Source: Myxococcales bacterium (lineage in GTDB: Bacteria; Myxococcota_A; Polyangia; Palsa-1104; SHYY01). From it: 32,372 nucleotides of DNA. A program made the translations under genes and the position numbers. Below the pieces are notes generated by a model that did not search any database, had not been told where the DNA came from, and saw only the letters and a program-made list of their open reading frames with translations. Location: NCBI GenBank assembly GCA_021784515.1, contig JAJXSP010000004.1, positions 1-32,372 of the forward strand, written 5' to 3'. This document shows positions 7,984 to 16,309 of this stretch, piece after piece; position 1 is the stretch's first letter, and every line of letters starts with the position of its first letter.

Positions 7984-8628
7984 CTATGGCGCCGGCTGCT
8001 CGTCGGTGACGTGCACGAGGCCGAGGTCGAGCCGTCGCGCGGCCGCGAAGCGTGCCTCGACGTCCTCCCAATTCCACAAATTCCACAGAGCCTCGAAGAA
8101 CTGCACTTTCTCGTTCTTGTACTGGAGGTAGTACGCGTGCTCCCAGGCGTCGATCACCAGCAGCGGGACGCTGCCCTGAGTGACCTCGGACTGGTGGTCG
8201 TGGAACTGCGCGGTCAGCAGGCGGCGGCCGAGCGGATCCCAGCACAGCGCCGCCCAGCCCGATCCCATGATCGTCGACGCCGCCTTGGTCAGCTGCGCGC
8301 GGAAGTGCGCGAAGCCGCCGAAGTCGCGGTCGAGGGCGCTCGCCAGGTCGCCGGTCGGGCGGTCGCCGCCGTCGGGCGTGAGGTTCTGCCAGAACAGCGA
8401 GTGCAGCACGTGGCCCGAGACGTTGAAGGCGAGCGAGCGCTCGAGCGCCGCGAGGCGGGCGAAGTCGTTCTTCTGACGCGCCTCCTCGAGCGCCTCGAGA
8501 GCGGCGTTGGCGCCGTCCACGTAGGCCTTGTGATGCTTGTCATGGTGCAGCCGCATGATGTCGGCAGAGATGTGCGGTTCGAGCGAGCCGTAGTCGTACG
8601 GCAGATCGGGGAGAACGTATCGGGCCAT
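7984..8628 (-). CDS. sodA: Fe/Mn superoxide dismutase, mycobacterial-like type
   Basis: This 214-aa cytosolic enzyme dismutates superoxide to H2O2 and O2. Metal ligands fit the family: His28 (LHHDKHH), His76 (HVLHSLFW), and Asp160 and His164 (DAWEHAYYLQY). The start is secured by an AAAGGAGG Shine-Dalgarno. The sequence resembles actinobacterial SodA as I recall it: near-identical opening (YxLPDLxYDYGxLEPHIS), NGANDA-like region, PNGGD-like loop, GSGWAALxWD, and His145 in FHDHQ in place of the Gln of E. coli MnSOD or FeSOD. That position tunes metal preference, so Fe, Mn or cambialistic use cannot be settled here. A good sigma70-like promoter lies upstream, and the rhomboid gene follows. Confidence 0.94.
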   Translation of the reverse strand: MARYVLPDLPYDYGSLEPHISADIMRLHHDKHHKAYVDGANAALEALEEARQKNDFARLAALERSLAFNVSGHVLHSLFWQNLTPDGGDRPTGDLASALDRDFGGFAHFRAQLTKAASTIMGSGWAALCWDPLGRRLLTAQFHDHQSEVTQGSVPLLVIDAWEHAYYLQYKNEKVQFFEALWNLWNWEDVEARFAAARRLDLGLVHVTDEQPAP

Positions 8629-8663
8629 CCGGGCCTCCTTTCGGCGAAGGGAAGGGCGAAGGG

Positions 8664-8692
8664 AACCTAGGTGGGATGCACGGGTGCGTCAA
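8664..8692 (-). promoter_or_regulatory. sigma70-type promoter of superoxide dismutase
   Basis: The minus strand reads TTGACG, a 17-nt spacer, then TAGGTT, about 36 nt before the ATG with a strong Shine-Dalgarno between. The M16 peptidase gene at the right edge uses an almost identical pair (TTGACT-17-TAGGTT). Confidence 0.7.
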
Positions 8693-8805
8693 CTCGCTGC
8701 GACGGGGCACTCTGGTTTCGCGCGGGCGCGGACCTAGACTCTGCGGAGACGGCGACGGCGGCTCGCAGGTTGATCGCGGAGAGCCGCAGCGCCCGGGAGG
8801 AGGCC

Positions 8806-9267
8806 ATGCGCGAGGACCAGTCGTACCGCCGCATCGTCGTTCGCACGGCGATGACCAGCCCCGCCGAGACCGTGCTGCCCGAGGAGACGCTCCAGGCGGC
8901 GGCCGCCCGCATGCGGGCGCGCAACATCGGCCTCCTGGTGGTACGCGATGGAACGGGTCGGGTGCGCGGCGTGATCACCGACCGCGACGTCACCACCCGC
9001 GCGGTCGCCGAGGGGCTCGATCCCAACGGCACGCCCGTGAAGCTGGCCATGACGCCCCAGGTGTTCACGTGCCGGGAGGAGGACGACATCGCCGAGGCCG
9101 CGCGGATCATGGAGGAGCGCGCCGTCCGCCGCCTGATCGTCCTCGGGCGCGACGGGCGGCTGGCAGGCGTGCTCTCGCTCGACGACGTGGCGCGGATCCT
9201 CGGGGACGAGGCGCTCGCCGGCGAGGTGCTCGGCCGGGTCGCGGAGCCGTCGCCGCCCGAGACTTAG
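8806..9267 (+). CDS. CBS-domain pair protein
   Basis: This 153-aa soluble protein is built of two CBS motifs (a Bateman module). The first runs from MTSPAETVLPEETLQAAAARMRARNIGLLVV to GVITDRDVTTRAV, the second from MTPQVFTCREEDDIAEAARIM to LAGVLSLDDVARIL. Such modules bind adenosine nucleotides and often regulate partners; none is fused here. I choose the ATG at 8806 over the track's 8671 because gggaggagg lies just upstream and the extra N-terminus has no domain character. A TAGACT at 8735-8740 could be the -10, giving a leader of about 60 nt. The stop codon TAG spans the junction with element B. Confidence 0.88.
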   Translation: MREDQSYRRIVVRTAMTSPAETVLPEETLQAAAARMRARNIGLLVVRDGTGRVRGVITDRDVTTRAVAEGLDPNGTPVKLAMTPQVFTCREEDDIAEAARIMEERAVRRLIVLGRDGRLAGVLSLDDVARILGDEALAGEVLGRVAEPSPPET

Positions 9268-9425
9268 GGCCCGCGGCGAAATAACTCGTTCGCCCTCGCG
9301 GCCGATCCATCCCGACCGACTTCGTCGCTCGTCGGTCACTTGCACCCGGCAAACTCCCTCCTCGCTCCTCGCCGGATCGGGCGCCTCGGTCGCGATCTTC
9401 GATCGACTTATTCCGCCGCGGGCCC
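9267..9425. mobile_element. Inverted-repeat element B (MITE-like, full-length copy)
   Basis: Arms AGGGCCCGCGGCGAAATAA (9266-9284) and TTATTCCGCCGCGGGCCCT (9408-9426) match at 18 of 19 positions. The GGGCCC...GGGCCC unit is flanked by TTA on both sides (9264-9266, 9426-9428), an apparent 3-bp duplication. The interior shares CTTCGTCGCTC, TCGCTCCTCGCC and GGGC(G)GCGCCTCG with element C, and its right half matches element A reversed. There is no coding potential. It sits between the convergent CBS and REC-EAL genes, so an mRNA 3'-end role is also possible. Confidence 0.75.
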
Positions 9426-9436
9426 TTAGTCCGGCG

Positions 9437-10627
<1,191 letters not shown>

Positions 10628-10633
10628 CGGGCG

Positions 10634-10639
10634 AGTATA
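10634..10639 (-). promoter_or_regulatory. -10-like TATACT, 6 nt before the REC-EAL ATG
   Basis: The minus strand reads TATACT, cgcccg, ATG. Standard -10 to +1 spacing puts the transcript start on the initiation codon. A weak TTCGCC lies 18 nt upstream, and no Shine-Dalgarno is visible. Confidence 0.45.
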
Positions 10640-10681
10640 GCGGCCGCCCATCACGCAGGCGAATCCGCCGTCGGCGCCGCG

Positions 10682-11566
10682 CTACTTCTTCTTCGCCCGT
10701 CGCGGCTCCCGCCGGGCCGGCTTGCGCTCCACCGTCTCGCGCTCCGCGAGGGACGGGCGCTCGGCGGGGGCGCTCGCCGCGGGGCGCTCCGCGCGCGGGC
10801 CGGCGAGGCTGGCCTTGAGCGCCTCCACGAGATCGATCACCTGCGCCCCGGGCGCCTCGACCGGCGTGACGCGGATCTCCTCGCCTTCGACTTTTCGCTG
10901 CACCGCCTCGAGGACGCGCTGCTTCACGTCGTCGTGGTAGCTCTCCGGGTGGAAGGCGTCCGACGCGATCTGATCGACGAGCTGCGTGGCCAGCTTCAGC
11001 TCCTGCTCGCGCACCTCCACGGGCTGCTGCGGGACGTCCGAGAACGGGCGCACCTCGTCGGCGTAGAGGAGCTGGTGCATCACGAGCCCGCCGTGCGCCG
11101 GGCGGAGCAGCACGAGGTACTGCTTGCCGCGCGCCGCCCAGCGCGCCAGCGCCACCCGCCCGGTGCGCGCCATGGTCTCGGCGAGCAGGCGGTAGGCCTT
11201 CGCGCCGCCGCGGTCGGGGCCGAGGTAGTAGGGCTTGTCGAAGTAGACCGGGTCGACCTTGTCGATGGGGATGAACTCGGAGATCTCGATCGCCTGGGTC
11301 GCCTTCTCCTCGAGGGCCTTGATTTCGTCGGGCGTGAACACCACGTAGCGGTCCCGGGCGAACTCGTACCCCTTGACCACCTCGTCGCGCGGCACGACCT
11401 CGCCGTCCCGCGCGCAGACGAACTGCTGCCGGACGCGCGAGCCGTCCTTCGCGTGGAGGAGGTGAAAGGAGATGCCCGAGGATGGCTGCGTGGCGGTGTA
11501 GAGCTTCACGGGGATGGAGACCATCCCGAAAGAGATGGTGGCCGTGCCGGTGGACCGCGCGCTCAT
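10682..11566 (-). CDS. ku: Ku protein (non-homologous end joining)
   Basis: This 294-aa bacterial Ku forms a homodimeric ring on DNA double-strand ends and recruits ligase LigD. The start MSARSTGTATISFGMVSIPVKLY is the canonical Ku N-terminus, and KAYRLLAETM, GKQYLVLLRP, LLYADEVR and the acidic KVEGEEI region follow in family order. The C-terminus is basic (KPARREPRRAKKK), like the Lys-rich tails that help Ku bind and thread on DNA. The track ORF begins 160 codons earlier, in sequence antisense to the histone-like gene. The ATG at 11566 is preceded by AAGGA and by a perfect TATAAT. No ligD is in the window. The neighbour across the divergent spacer is a histone-H1-like gene. Confidence 0.95.
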   Translation of the reverse strand: MSARSTGTATISFGMVSIPVKLYTATQPSSGISFHLLHAKDGSRVRQQFVCARDGEVVPRDEVVKGYEFARDRYVVFTPDEIKALEEKATQAIEISEFIPIDKVDPVYFDKPYYLGPDRGGAKAYRLLAETMARTGRVALARWAARGKQYLVLLRPAHGGLVMHQLLYADEVRPFSDVPQQPVEVREQELKLATQLVDQIASDAFHPESYHDDVKQRVLEAVQRKVEGEEIRVTPVEAPGAQVIDLVEALKASLAGPRAERPAASAPAERPSLAERETVERKPARREPRRAKKK

Positions 11567-11573
11567 GTCCTTG

Positions 11574-11579
11574 ATTATA
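11574..11579 (-). promoter_or_regulatory. -10 box TATAAT, 7 nt before the Ku ATG
   Basis: A consensus TATAAT reads on the minus strand, followed by caaggac and ATG. If used, the leader would be essentially absent, yet AAGGA overlaps the same space and could act as a Shine-Dalgarno for a transcript starting further upstream. Confidence 0.5.
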
Positions 11580-11714
11580 GTCATTGACAAGAGAACGGAA
11601 CCGTGCCTCTGACCCACCTCCCCGGGCCGAGCCGCGCGCCGTCGACGCGCGTCCGCGCCCGCCGCTCCGCGCGCTCGCCGCGGACGAATTCGAGTGAGCG
11701 ATCGCAGCAAAGGA

Positions 11715-11743
11715 TTGACTGCGCTTTGTTGCGGCGCAATATG
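11715..11743 (+). promoter_or_regulatory. Promoter of the histone-like gene
   Basis: TTGACT, a 17-nt spacer, then AATATG (or CAATAT with 16 nt). A small palindrome, TTGCGgCGCAA, lies in the spacer and could be an operator. The gene's ATG is 67 nt downstream of the -10. Confidence 0.5.
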
Positions 11744-11809
11744 GAGGAGATTTTTGCGTCGGGGAGTTGAGATCTCCCGGCGCCGGACACCCAACCCCGG
11801 GAGGCGAAC

Positions 11810-11989
11810 ATGGCAGCGAAGAAGACGGTGAAGAAGGCGGCCCCGAAGAAGCCGGCCGCGAAGAAGGCGCCGGCGAAGAAGCCGGCCGCGAAGAAGACGG
11901 CGGCGAAGGCGGCGACGAAGGCGGCGACGAAGACCGCGAAGAAACCGGCCAAGAAGGCGCCCGCGAAGAAGGCGCCGAAGGGCTGCTGA
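11810..11989 (+). CDS. Histone-H1-like Lys/Ala/Pro-rich DNA-binding protein
   Basis: This 59-aa ORF is too short for the ORF track and lies in a different frame from the 729-aa track entry over it. It consists almost entirely of AAKK and PAKK-type repeats (MAAKKTVKKAAPKKPAAKK...), ending KAPKGC. About a third of the residues are Lys, with no acidic residues, resembling the C-terminal tail of eukaryotic H1 and bacterial HctB-, AlgP- and myxobacterial histone-like proteins. It should coat DNA non-specifically. Support for expression comes from a TTGACT-17-AATATG promoter, a GGGAGG Shine-Dalgarno 5 nt before the ATG and a hairpin terminator downstream. A C-terminal Cys is unusual for this class. 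It diverges from ku. Confidence 0.85.
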   Translation: MAAKKTVKKAAPKKPAAKKAPAKKPAAKKTAAKAATKAATKTAKKPAKKAPAKKAPKGC

Positions 11990-12050
11990 TCGCACCGCGG
12001 CGGGCGTCCAGGCGAGGGGGGTCGCCCGCAGGCGCCGAACACCGGGGGAC

Positions 12051-12083
12051 ACGGCGGCGGCCTCGAGCCGCCGTTCGCTTTTC
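12051..12083 (+). terminator. Intrinsic terminator of the histone-like gene
   Basis: CGGCGGC-ctcga-GCCGCCG hairpin followed by ttcgcttttcc, about 60 bp after the stop codon. Confidence 0.75.
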
Positions 12084-12157
12084 CGGAGCGCGGGAGCGCG
12101 CCGATTGCTGCGAGTGCGAACGGCCCCGCGCGCCTTCCGGCCCGCCGCGCCGTCGTC

Positions 12158-12163
12158 TATTGT
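12158..12163 (+). promoter_or_regulatory. -10-like TATTGT, 6 nt before the RCK protein GTG
   Basis: TATTGT, ggggcg, GTG, with TTCCGG 17 nt further upstream. No Shine-Dalgarno is seen. The spacing matches the Kir and REC-EAL starts. Confidence 0.4.
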
Positions 12164-12169
12164 GGGGCG

Positions 12170-13192
12170 GTGAGCCGCCGCCGCGTGGACCTGCGCACCT
12201 TCGCCCTCTACGCGCGCTCCCTCGCGTGGTCGTTCCGCTGGTCGCTCGGGCTGCTCGCCGCGGCGGTGGCGATCGGCGCGGCGGCCTACCGGGCCTCGGC
12301 CGACCTCTCGACTGGCGACGCGGTCTACGCGGCCTGGATGGCGCTGTTCGCCCAGCCGATCCGGTCGCCGCCCGAGCCCTGGATCCTCGAGGTGATCGGC
12401 GCGACGTACCCGATGATGGGCGTGATGCTCATCGGCGAGGGCATCGTGCGGCTGAGCCTGCTCCTGCTGTCACGCCAGCATGGGGAGAAGGACTGGATGA
12501 AGGTGATGGCCTCGGTGAAGCGCGACCACGTGGTGCTGTGCGGGCTGGGGCACCTCGGCTCGCGCATCCTCGACCGCCTGCTCGAGGCGGGGGCGGACGT
12601 CGTCGCGATCGAGAAGGACGAGCAGGGGCGCTTCCTGGCTGGCGCGAAGGCGACCGGCATCCCGGTGCTGATCCGCGACATGAAGGACGACCAGGCGCTG
12701 ATCGAGGCCGGCGTGCCGCACGCGCGCGTAATCATCATCGCCACCAACGACGACATGGCGAACCTCGAGGTGGCGCTCGACGCGCGCCGGCTCAACCCGG
12801 GGATCAAGATCCTGATGCGGATGTACGACGGCCAGGTCGCGGGCAAGATCACCAACGCCTTCGCGATCGACCAGGCGTTCTCGTCGGCGGCGCTGGCGGC
12901 GCCGCTGGTGGCGGCGATGTCGCATCAGGGTGGCGTGCTCGCCACCTACCCGATCGGTGGCGTGGCGCACGTCGCCGCCGAGACGGTGGTGCAGGTGGGG
13001 AGCGCGCTCGTCGGGCGATCGGTGGGCGACCTCGAGTCGAGCTTCGCGCTGCAGGTGCTGGCGCGCGTTCCAGACGGCGCAGCCGCCGAGTCGCCGCCCG
13101 CCGCCTCATCGCTCGTCGCGGCGGGCGATCGGCTGGTGATCCACGCGCGGGCCGAGCGCGTGACGCCGCTCTTGGCCGCCGCCGCGCGCTGA
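12170..13192 (+). CDS. Two-span membrane protein with RCK (TrkA-N) domain, degenerate potassium-channel-like
   Basis: This 340-aa protein starts with GTG. Two hydrophobic segments (WSLGLLAAAVAIGAAA and MMGVMLIGEGIVRLSLLLL) bracket a re-entrant-like stretch, as in 2TM K+ channels with a cytoplasmic RCK domain. The RCK part begins HVVLCGLGHLGSRILDRLLEAGADVVAIEKD, a GxGxxG NAD(H)-binding Rossmann fold with an acidic residue ending strand 2, and continues through RVIIIATNDDMANLEVALDAR. A TrkA-C-like region ends the protein. The pore loop, FAQPIRSPPEPW, lacks any T(V/I)GYG filter, so K+ conduction cannot be assumed; it may be a regulatory subunit or an altered-selectivity channel. Together with the Kir gene it makes two K+-channel-fold genes in the window. 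Confidence 0.82.
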   Translation: MSRRRVDLRTFALYARSLAWSFRWSLGLLAAAVAIGAAAYRASADLSTGDAVYAAWMALFAQPIRSPPEPWILEVIGATYPMMGVMLIGEGIVRLSLLLLSRQHGEKDWMKVMASVKRDHVVLCGLGHLGSRILDRLLEAGADVVAIEKDEQGRFLAGAKATGIPVLIRDMKDDQALIEAGVPHARVIIIATNDDMANLEVALDARRLNPGIKILMRMYDGQVAGKITNAFAIDQAFSSAALAAPLVAAMSHQGGVLATYPIGGVAHVAAETVVQVGSALVGRSVGDLESSFALQVLARVPDGAAAESPPAASSLVAAGDRLVIHARAERVTPLLAAAAR

Positions 13193-13212
13193 GCGCCCGC
13201 CGACTCCACGCG

Positions 13213-13274
13213 GCTCACGCTCACGCTCCGCCCTCGCTCACGCTCACGCCCTCGGGGGGCGGGAATGGAGCGTG
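13213..13274 (+). repeat. Direct and inverted repeats downstream of the RCK gene
   Basis: GCTCACGCTCACGC occurs twice (13213 and 13236). CACGCTCC (13222) pairs with GGAGCGTG (13267), and CGCCC/GGGCG pairs within that loop. It may be a U-less terminator for the RCK gene. The rest of the 13193-13452 gap shows no ORF with coding character and no clear promoter. Confidence 0.4.
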
Positions 13275-13452
13275 CGCCCGTCAGGTTCCTAACGGCGCGT
13301 GCGGATCCGTGCGTCCCCGATCTGAACGCTCACGGGAAGGCGGGCCACCAACGAGCCGTAACTCCGTCGGCGATTGGCGAGGAGCCGGCCGGCGGGACCA
13401 CGGCATCCGGCTTGCTGGAGCGGTCCGGAGACCAGAGACAAGGGGTCCTGTG

Positions 13453-13956
13453 ATGGCGGCGCTCCTCGAGAAGGCGGCCTTCCTGATGATCCAGCTGTGC
13501 GCCGATTACCGCACGCTGCGCGGCAAGCGCGACGACCTGCGCGTCGCGCTCTCGCCCGGCGACGAGGCGCGCCTCGGGCAGATCGAGCGCTTCTTCGACG
13601 ATCCGTACGGCGGCCCCGCGGGCGCCCCCGAGTTCGCGCGCCGCGCGCAGCAGCGGTGCGCCGTGCGCGTGCCCGCCACCTTCGACGACGCCGACGGCTC
13701 GCCGTGCGAGGGGCTGGTGCGCGACGTCTCCGGCACGGGCGCGTTGGTCGAGGCCCGCGCCCCGCTCGCGGTCGGCGCACGCACGGTGCTGCGCGTGCTC
13801 GACGCAGCCTCGGGCAGCGAGTGGCGCTTCTGGGCAGAGGTGGCGTGGTCGGCCGAAGGGGGGAGGATGGGGCTCCGCTTCCTCGGCATTCCGCTCGCCC
13901 TGCGAGTCGGCCGCCCGGCCGTCCACCGACGAGAGAGCGCCCGCCGCGCCGCCTGA
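13453..13956 (+). CDS. PilZ-domain protein
   Basis: This 167-aa cytosolic protein has an N-terminal helical segment of about 65 aa (LLEKAAFLMIQLCADYRTLRGKRDDL...) of unknown role. The PilZ domain starts at RCAVRVPATF, giving the RxxxR c-di-GMP-binding motif, and continues with DVSGTG, the second (D/N)xSxxG motif, then AEVAWSAEGGRMGLRFLG, the closing strands. Both binding motifs are intact, so c-di-GMP binding is predicted. The open frame continues far upstream, but only from here does the sequence have domain character; the ATG follows caaggggtcctgtg. The gene is convergent with the metallophosphoesterase gene (9-bp gap). Effector output is unknown. Confidence 0.85.
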   Translation: MAALLEKAAFLMIQLCADYRTLRGKRDDLRVALSPGDEARLGQIERFFDDPYGGPAGAPEFARRAQQRCAVRVPATFDDADGSPCEGLVRDVSGTGALVEARAPLAVGARTVLRVLDAASGSEWRFWAEVAWSAEGGRMGLRFLGIPLALRVGRPAVHRRESARRAA

Positions 13957-13965
13957 CGATCGCGT

Positions 13966-15141
13966 CTACGCCACGCGCGAGCGGAGCACGACGCGCGTGA
14001 TCTCCGCCGCGGTCCCGAGCCGCATCGGCGGGCCCCAGTAACCGGTGCCCGGGCTGACGTAGATCCAGGTGTCGCGCAGGCGCGCGAGGCCCTGCACGTA
14101 CGGCTGCTGGAGGCGCACGAGGTACTTCCACGGCCAGAGCTGACCGCCGTGGGTGTGGCCGGAGAGCTGGAGCCCGACGCCGTGGCGCGCCGCCTCGTGC
14201 ACCGCCGCCGGCTGGTGGGCGAGCAGCACCAGCTCGCGCGACGGGTCGCGACCGGCCAGCGCGCGCGCGAGGTCGGGGCCGTGGCCCGGCAGAAGGCCGC
14301 GCGAGTTGAAGTCGTCCACACCGGCGAGATCGAAGTGGCGCTCGCCGTCGCCGATCGCCACGCGCTCGTTGCGCAGCACGCGGACGCCGAGGCGCGAAAG
14401 CTCGGCGATCCACGCGTCGGCGCCGCTGTAGTACTCGTGGTTGCCGGTGACGAAGTAGACGCCCCAGCGCGCCTCGAGCGCGGCGAGCGGCGCCACCACC
14501 TCGCGCAGGTCCTCGACCCGCCCGTCGACGAGGTCGCCGGTGATCGCCACCACGTCGGGCGCGAGCGCGTTGCAGCGGCGCACCAGCCCCTCGAGGAACT
14601 CGCGCCCGAGAGTGGGGCCGAGGTGGACGTCGGTCAGCTGCACGATGGTCGTCCCCGCGAGCGCGCGCGGCAGGCGCGGCAGCTCGACGGACAGCTCGCG
14701 CAGCGCCACCTCGCGCAGGCCCTGGCGCACCGCGAACGCGCCGAGCCCCGCCGAGACCGCCGCCGCGGCGCCGCCGAGGACCCGTCGCAGCCACAGCCGC
14801 CGCTCCGGATCGAGGGGCGAGCCACCCGCCCGCGCGCCGACCGCGATCACCGCCTGCGCCCCGTCGGCGACGAGCAGCGCGACGAGCAGGAACAGCATCA
14901 GCCCCATCCACACGAACGCCGGCCACGCGACGATTCGAGCGAGCGGCCCCGACACGCGCGCGAGGAGCATCGGCAGCGGCAGGATCGCGCCGAGCACGAT
15001 CAGGGCGCCGATGGCCGCCGTGCGGTAGGGCGCGGGGAGCGCGGTGTCGCGCACCAGGCGCGCCCAGAAGTAGTAGTGGATGGCGAAGGTGATCGAGCAG
15101 GCGGCGACGAGGAAGGTCGCCATCATCGGGGCGCGCGACAT
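13966..15141 (-). CDS. Membrane-anchored metallophosphoesterase (YkuE/YaeI-like)
   Basis: This 391-aa protein starts with about four hydrophobic helices (residues 8-25, 40-60, 72-95 and around 125-145), followed by a calcineurin-like phosphoesterase domain. Metal-binding motifs in order are QLTDVHLGP, ITGDLVDG, VTGNHEYY, LLAHQP and LSGHTHGGQL, a complete set for a dinuclear centre. Relatives of this architecture act on lipid or UDP-diacylglucosamine-type phosphoesters; the substrate here is not determined by the sequence. A TAAGCT sits 7 nt before the ATG, so this gene may also be leaderless. It is convergent with PilZ and separated by 43 bp from the upstream lipoprotein gene, with which it could form an operon. 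Confidence 0.88.
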   Translation of the reverse strand: MSRAPMMATFLVAACSITFAIHYYFWARLVRDTALPAPYRTAAIGALIVLGAILPLPMLLARVSGPLARIVAWPAFVWMGLMLFLLVALLVADGAQAVIAVGARAGGSPLDPERRLWLRRVLGGAAAAVSAGLGAFAVRQGLREVALRELSVELPRLPRALAGTTIVQLTDVHLGPTLGREFLEGLVRRCNALAPDVVAITGDLVDGRVEDLREVVAPLAALEARWGVYFVTGNHEYYSGADAWIAELSRLGVRVLRNERVAIGDGERHFDLAGVDDFNSRGLLPGHGPDLARALAGRDPSRELVLLAHQPAAVHEAARHGVGLQLSGHTHGGQLWPWKYLVRLQQPYVQGLARLRDTWIYVSPGTGYWGPPMRLGTAAEITRVVLRSRVA

Positions 15142-15148
15142 CCGGGGA

Positions 15149-15154
15149 AGCTTA
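15149..15154 (-). promoter_or_regulatory. -10-like TAAGCT, 7 nt before the metallophosphoesterase ATG
   Basis: The minus strand reads TAAGCT, tccccgg, ATG, with TTCGGC 18 nt upstream. Confidence 0.35.
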
Positions 15155-15184
15155 CCCGACGGAGGCGCGCTCGCCGAAGAAGCC

Positions 15185-16192
15185 TCAGAACTGGCCCTTG
15201 AACAGCGTCGGGGCGTCGGTGACGAGCTGCTGGCAGGTCTCGCCGTCGGGGACCGGCATCGCCACGAAGGGCGAGTCCCCGCTCTGCGACGGGGTGATCG
15301 TCGGGTTGAGGCCCGCCACGGCCTTCACGATCATGTCCGAGCAGTCCTGGTGCGTGCCGCCGCCGCCGGCCGGCGTCTGGCGGCAGCCCACCGGGCTCTG
15401 TTCGAGCTTGAGGCCCGCCACCTTGCCCTTCAGGCGCTGGCCCGCGGTGAGCTGGCCCATCGTCGGCGGGAAGACCATCCCGTCGAGCGACACCACCGTG
15501 CGCAGCGCGAGGTAGACCTCGTCCACGTCGTCGAGGCTGGGCAGCCCCGAGGCGCTGACCGTCGCGCCCGGCTTTCCGTCGGCGTCCTGGTCGCAGATGC
15601 AGCCGTCGTCCATCGTGGCGTCGCAGGTGACGCTGGCCATGCCGCCGCACAGCTTCACCGGCGGCATCGCGTTGGCGACGTAGGAGGGCAGCGGGTCCGT
15701 CGAGGGCATCGCGAGGTGGGCGCCGATCACGATCGCCAGCGGGTCGGAGTCGAAGCTGGCGCAGGTGGTGTTGCCGCCGAGCGTGGCGGTCGACTGGATC
15801 GCCTTGAGCGACTGTACGAGCGCGTCCGAGGCCGTGAGCACCACCGGCGGCGTGTTCTTCACCGGCAGCGCGACCTTCGGGATGTCGATGTGGCAGGGGT
15901 GCACCGTCACCGTCCTGCCGTTGTCGGCGATGTCGGCGAGCAGCAGCAGCGTCGAGGTGGCGTCCTGGTCGAACAGCGCGGGGATGCTCACGTGGACGAG
16001 CAGCTTCGCCTCCACGCCGTAGTGCGCGCCGAGCGCGACCGGCTGGTTGTCCGTCTTGCAGACCTCCGGTCCCGCCGGCGTCATGTCGGCCGGCGGCGCC
16101 ATGCTCATGTCGGCCGCGCCGCCGCCGTCACTGCCTCCTCCACAGCCCGCCACCGTCGAGACGATCGCAGCCACGCGCCACGCCTTGTTCAT
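15185..16192 (-). CDS. Secreted lipoprotein of unknown function
   Basis: This 335-aa protein has a short signal (MNKAWRVAAIVSTVAGCG) with lipobox VAGC, then a Gly/Ser/Asp/Met/Pro-rich tether (GGGSDGGGAADMSMAPPADM), typical of myxobacterial surface lipoproteins. The mature part contains about ten Cys, often in pairs (CDATMDDGCICDQDADG, GCRQTP, QDCSDM), suggesting disulfides outside the cytoplasm, and a DQDADG loop that could bind Ca2+. I do not recognise a catalytic domain. The start is well supported by GGAGGAGG before the ATG and by a TTGACC-18-TAACGC promoter. The metallophosphoesterase gene lies downstream on the same strand. It diverges from the FadL-like operon. Confidence 0.8.
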   Translation of the reverse strand: MNKAWRVAAIVSTVAGCGGGSDGGGAADMSMAPPADMTPAGPEVCKTDNQPVALGAHYGVEAKLLVHVSIPALFDQDATSTLLLLADIADNGRTVTVHPCHIDIPKVALPVKNTPPVVLTASDALVQSLKAIQSTATLGGNTTCASFDSDPLAIVIGAHLAMPSTDPLPSYVANAMPPVKLCGGMASVTCDATMDDGCICDQDADGKPGATVSASGLPSLDDVDEVYLALRTVVSLDGMVFPPTMGQLTAGQRLKGKVAGLKLEQSPVGCRQTPAGGGGTHQDCSDMIVKAVAGLNPTITPSQSGDSPFVAMPVPDGETCQQLVTDAPTLFKGQF

Positions 16193-16221
16193 CGGGTCCT
16201 CCTCCGCGTCCAGGTCCCCGA

Positions 16222-16251
16222 GCGTTAGCGCGGCGGCCGGCGTGGGGTCAA
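16222..16251 (-). promoter_or_regulatory. Promoter of the lipoprotein gene
   Basis: The minus strand reads TTGACC, an 18-nt spacer, then TAACGC, about 30 nt before the ATG. Confidence 0.6.
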
Positions 16252-16270
16252 GTCACCGCCGGGCGGTCGA

Positions 16271-16300
16271 TTGTGCAGACATCGCTCGGCGCGCTAGTCT
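16271..16300 (+). promoter_or_regulatory. Promoter of the FadL-like operon
   Basis: TTGTGC, an 18-nt spacer, TAGTCT, then 9 nt to the GTG start, which implies an extremely short leader without a Shine-Dalgarno. Confidence 0.45.
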
Positions 16301-16309
16301 GCCGCGACG

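Noticed and set aside
13196-13260. Possible CRISPR-like array (gctcacgctcacgc repeats)
   Set aside because: Only two direct copies 23 bp apart, no spacers of regular length and no cas genes.
11767-13956. 729-aa ORF spanning the histone-like, RCK and PilZ genes
   Set aside because: It crosses a terminator and two other reading frames with clear genes. Only the PilZ part from 13453 is real.
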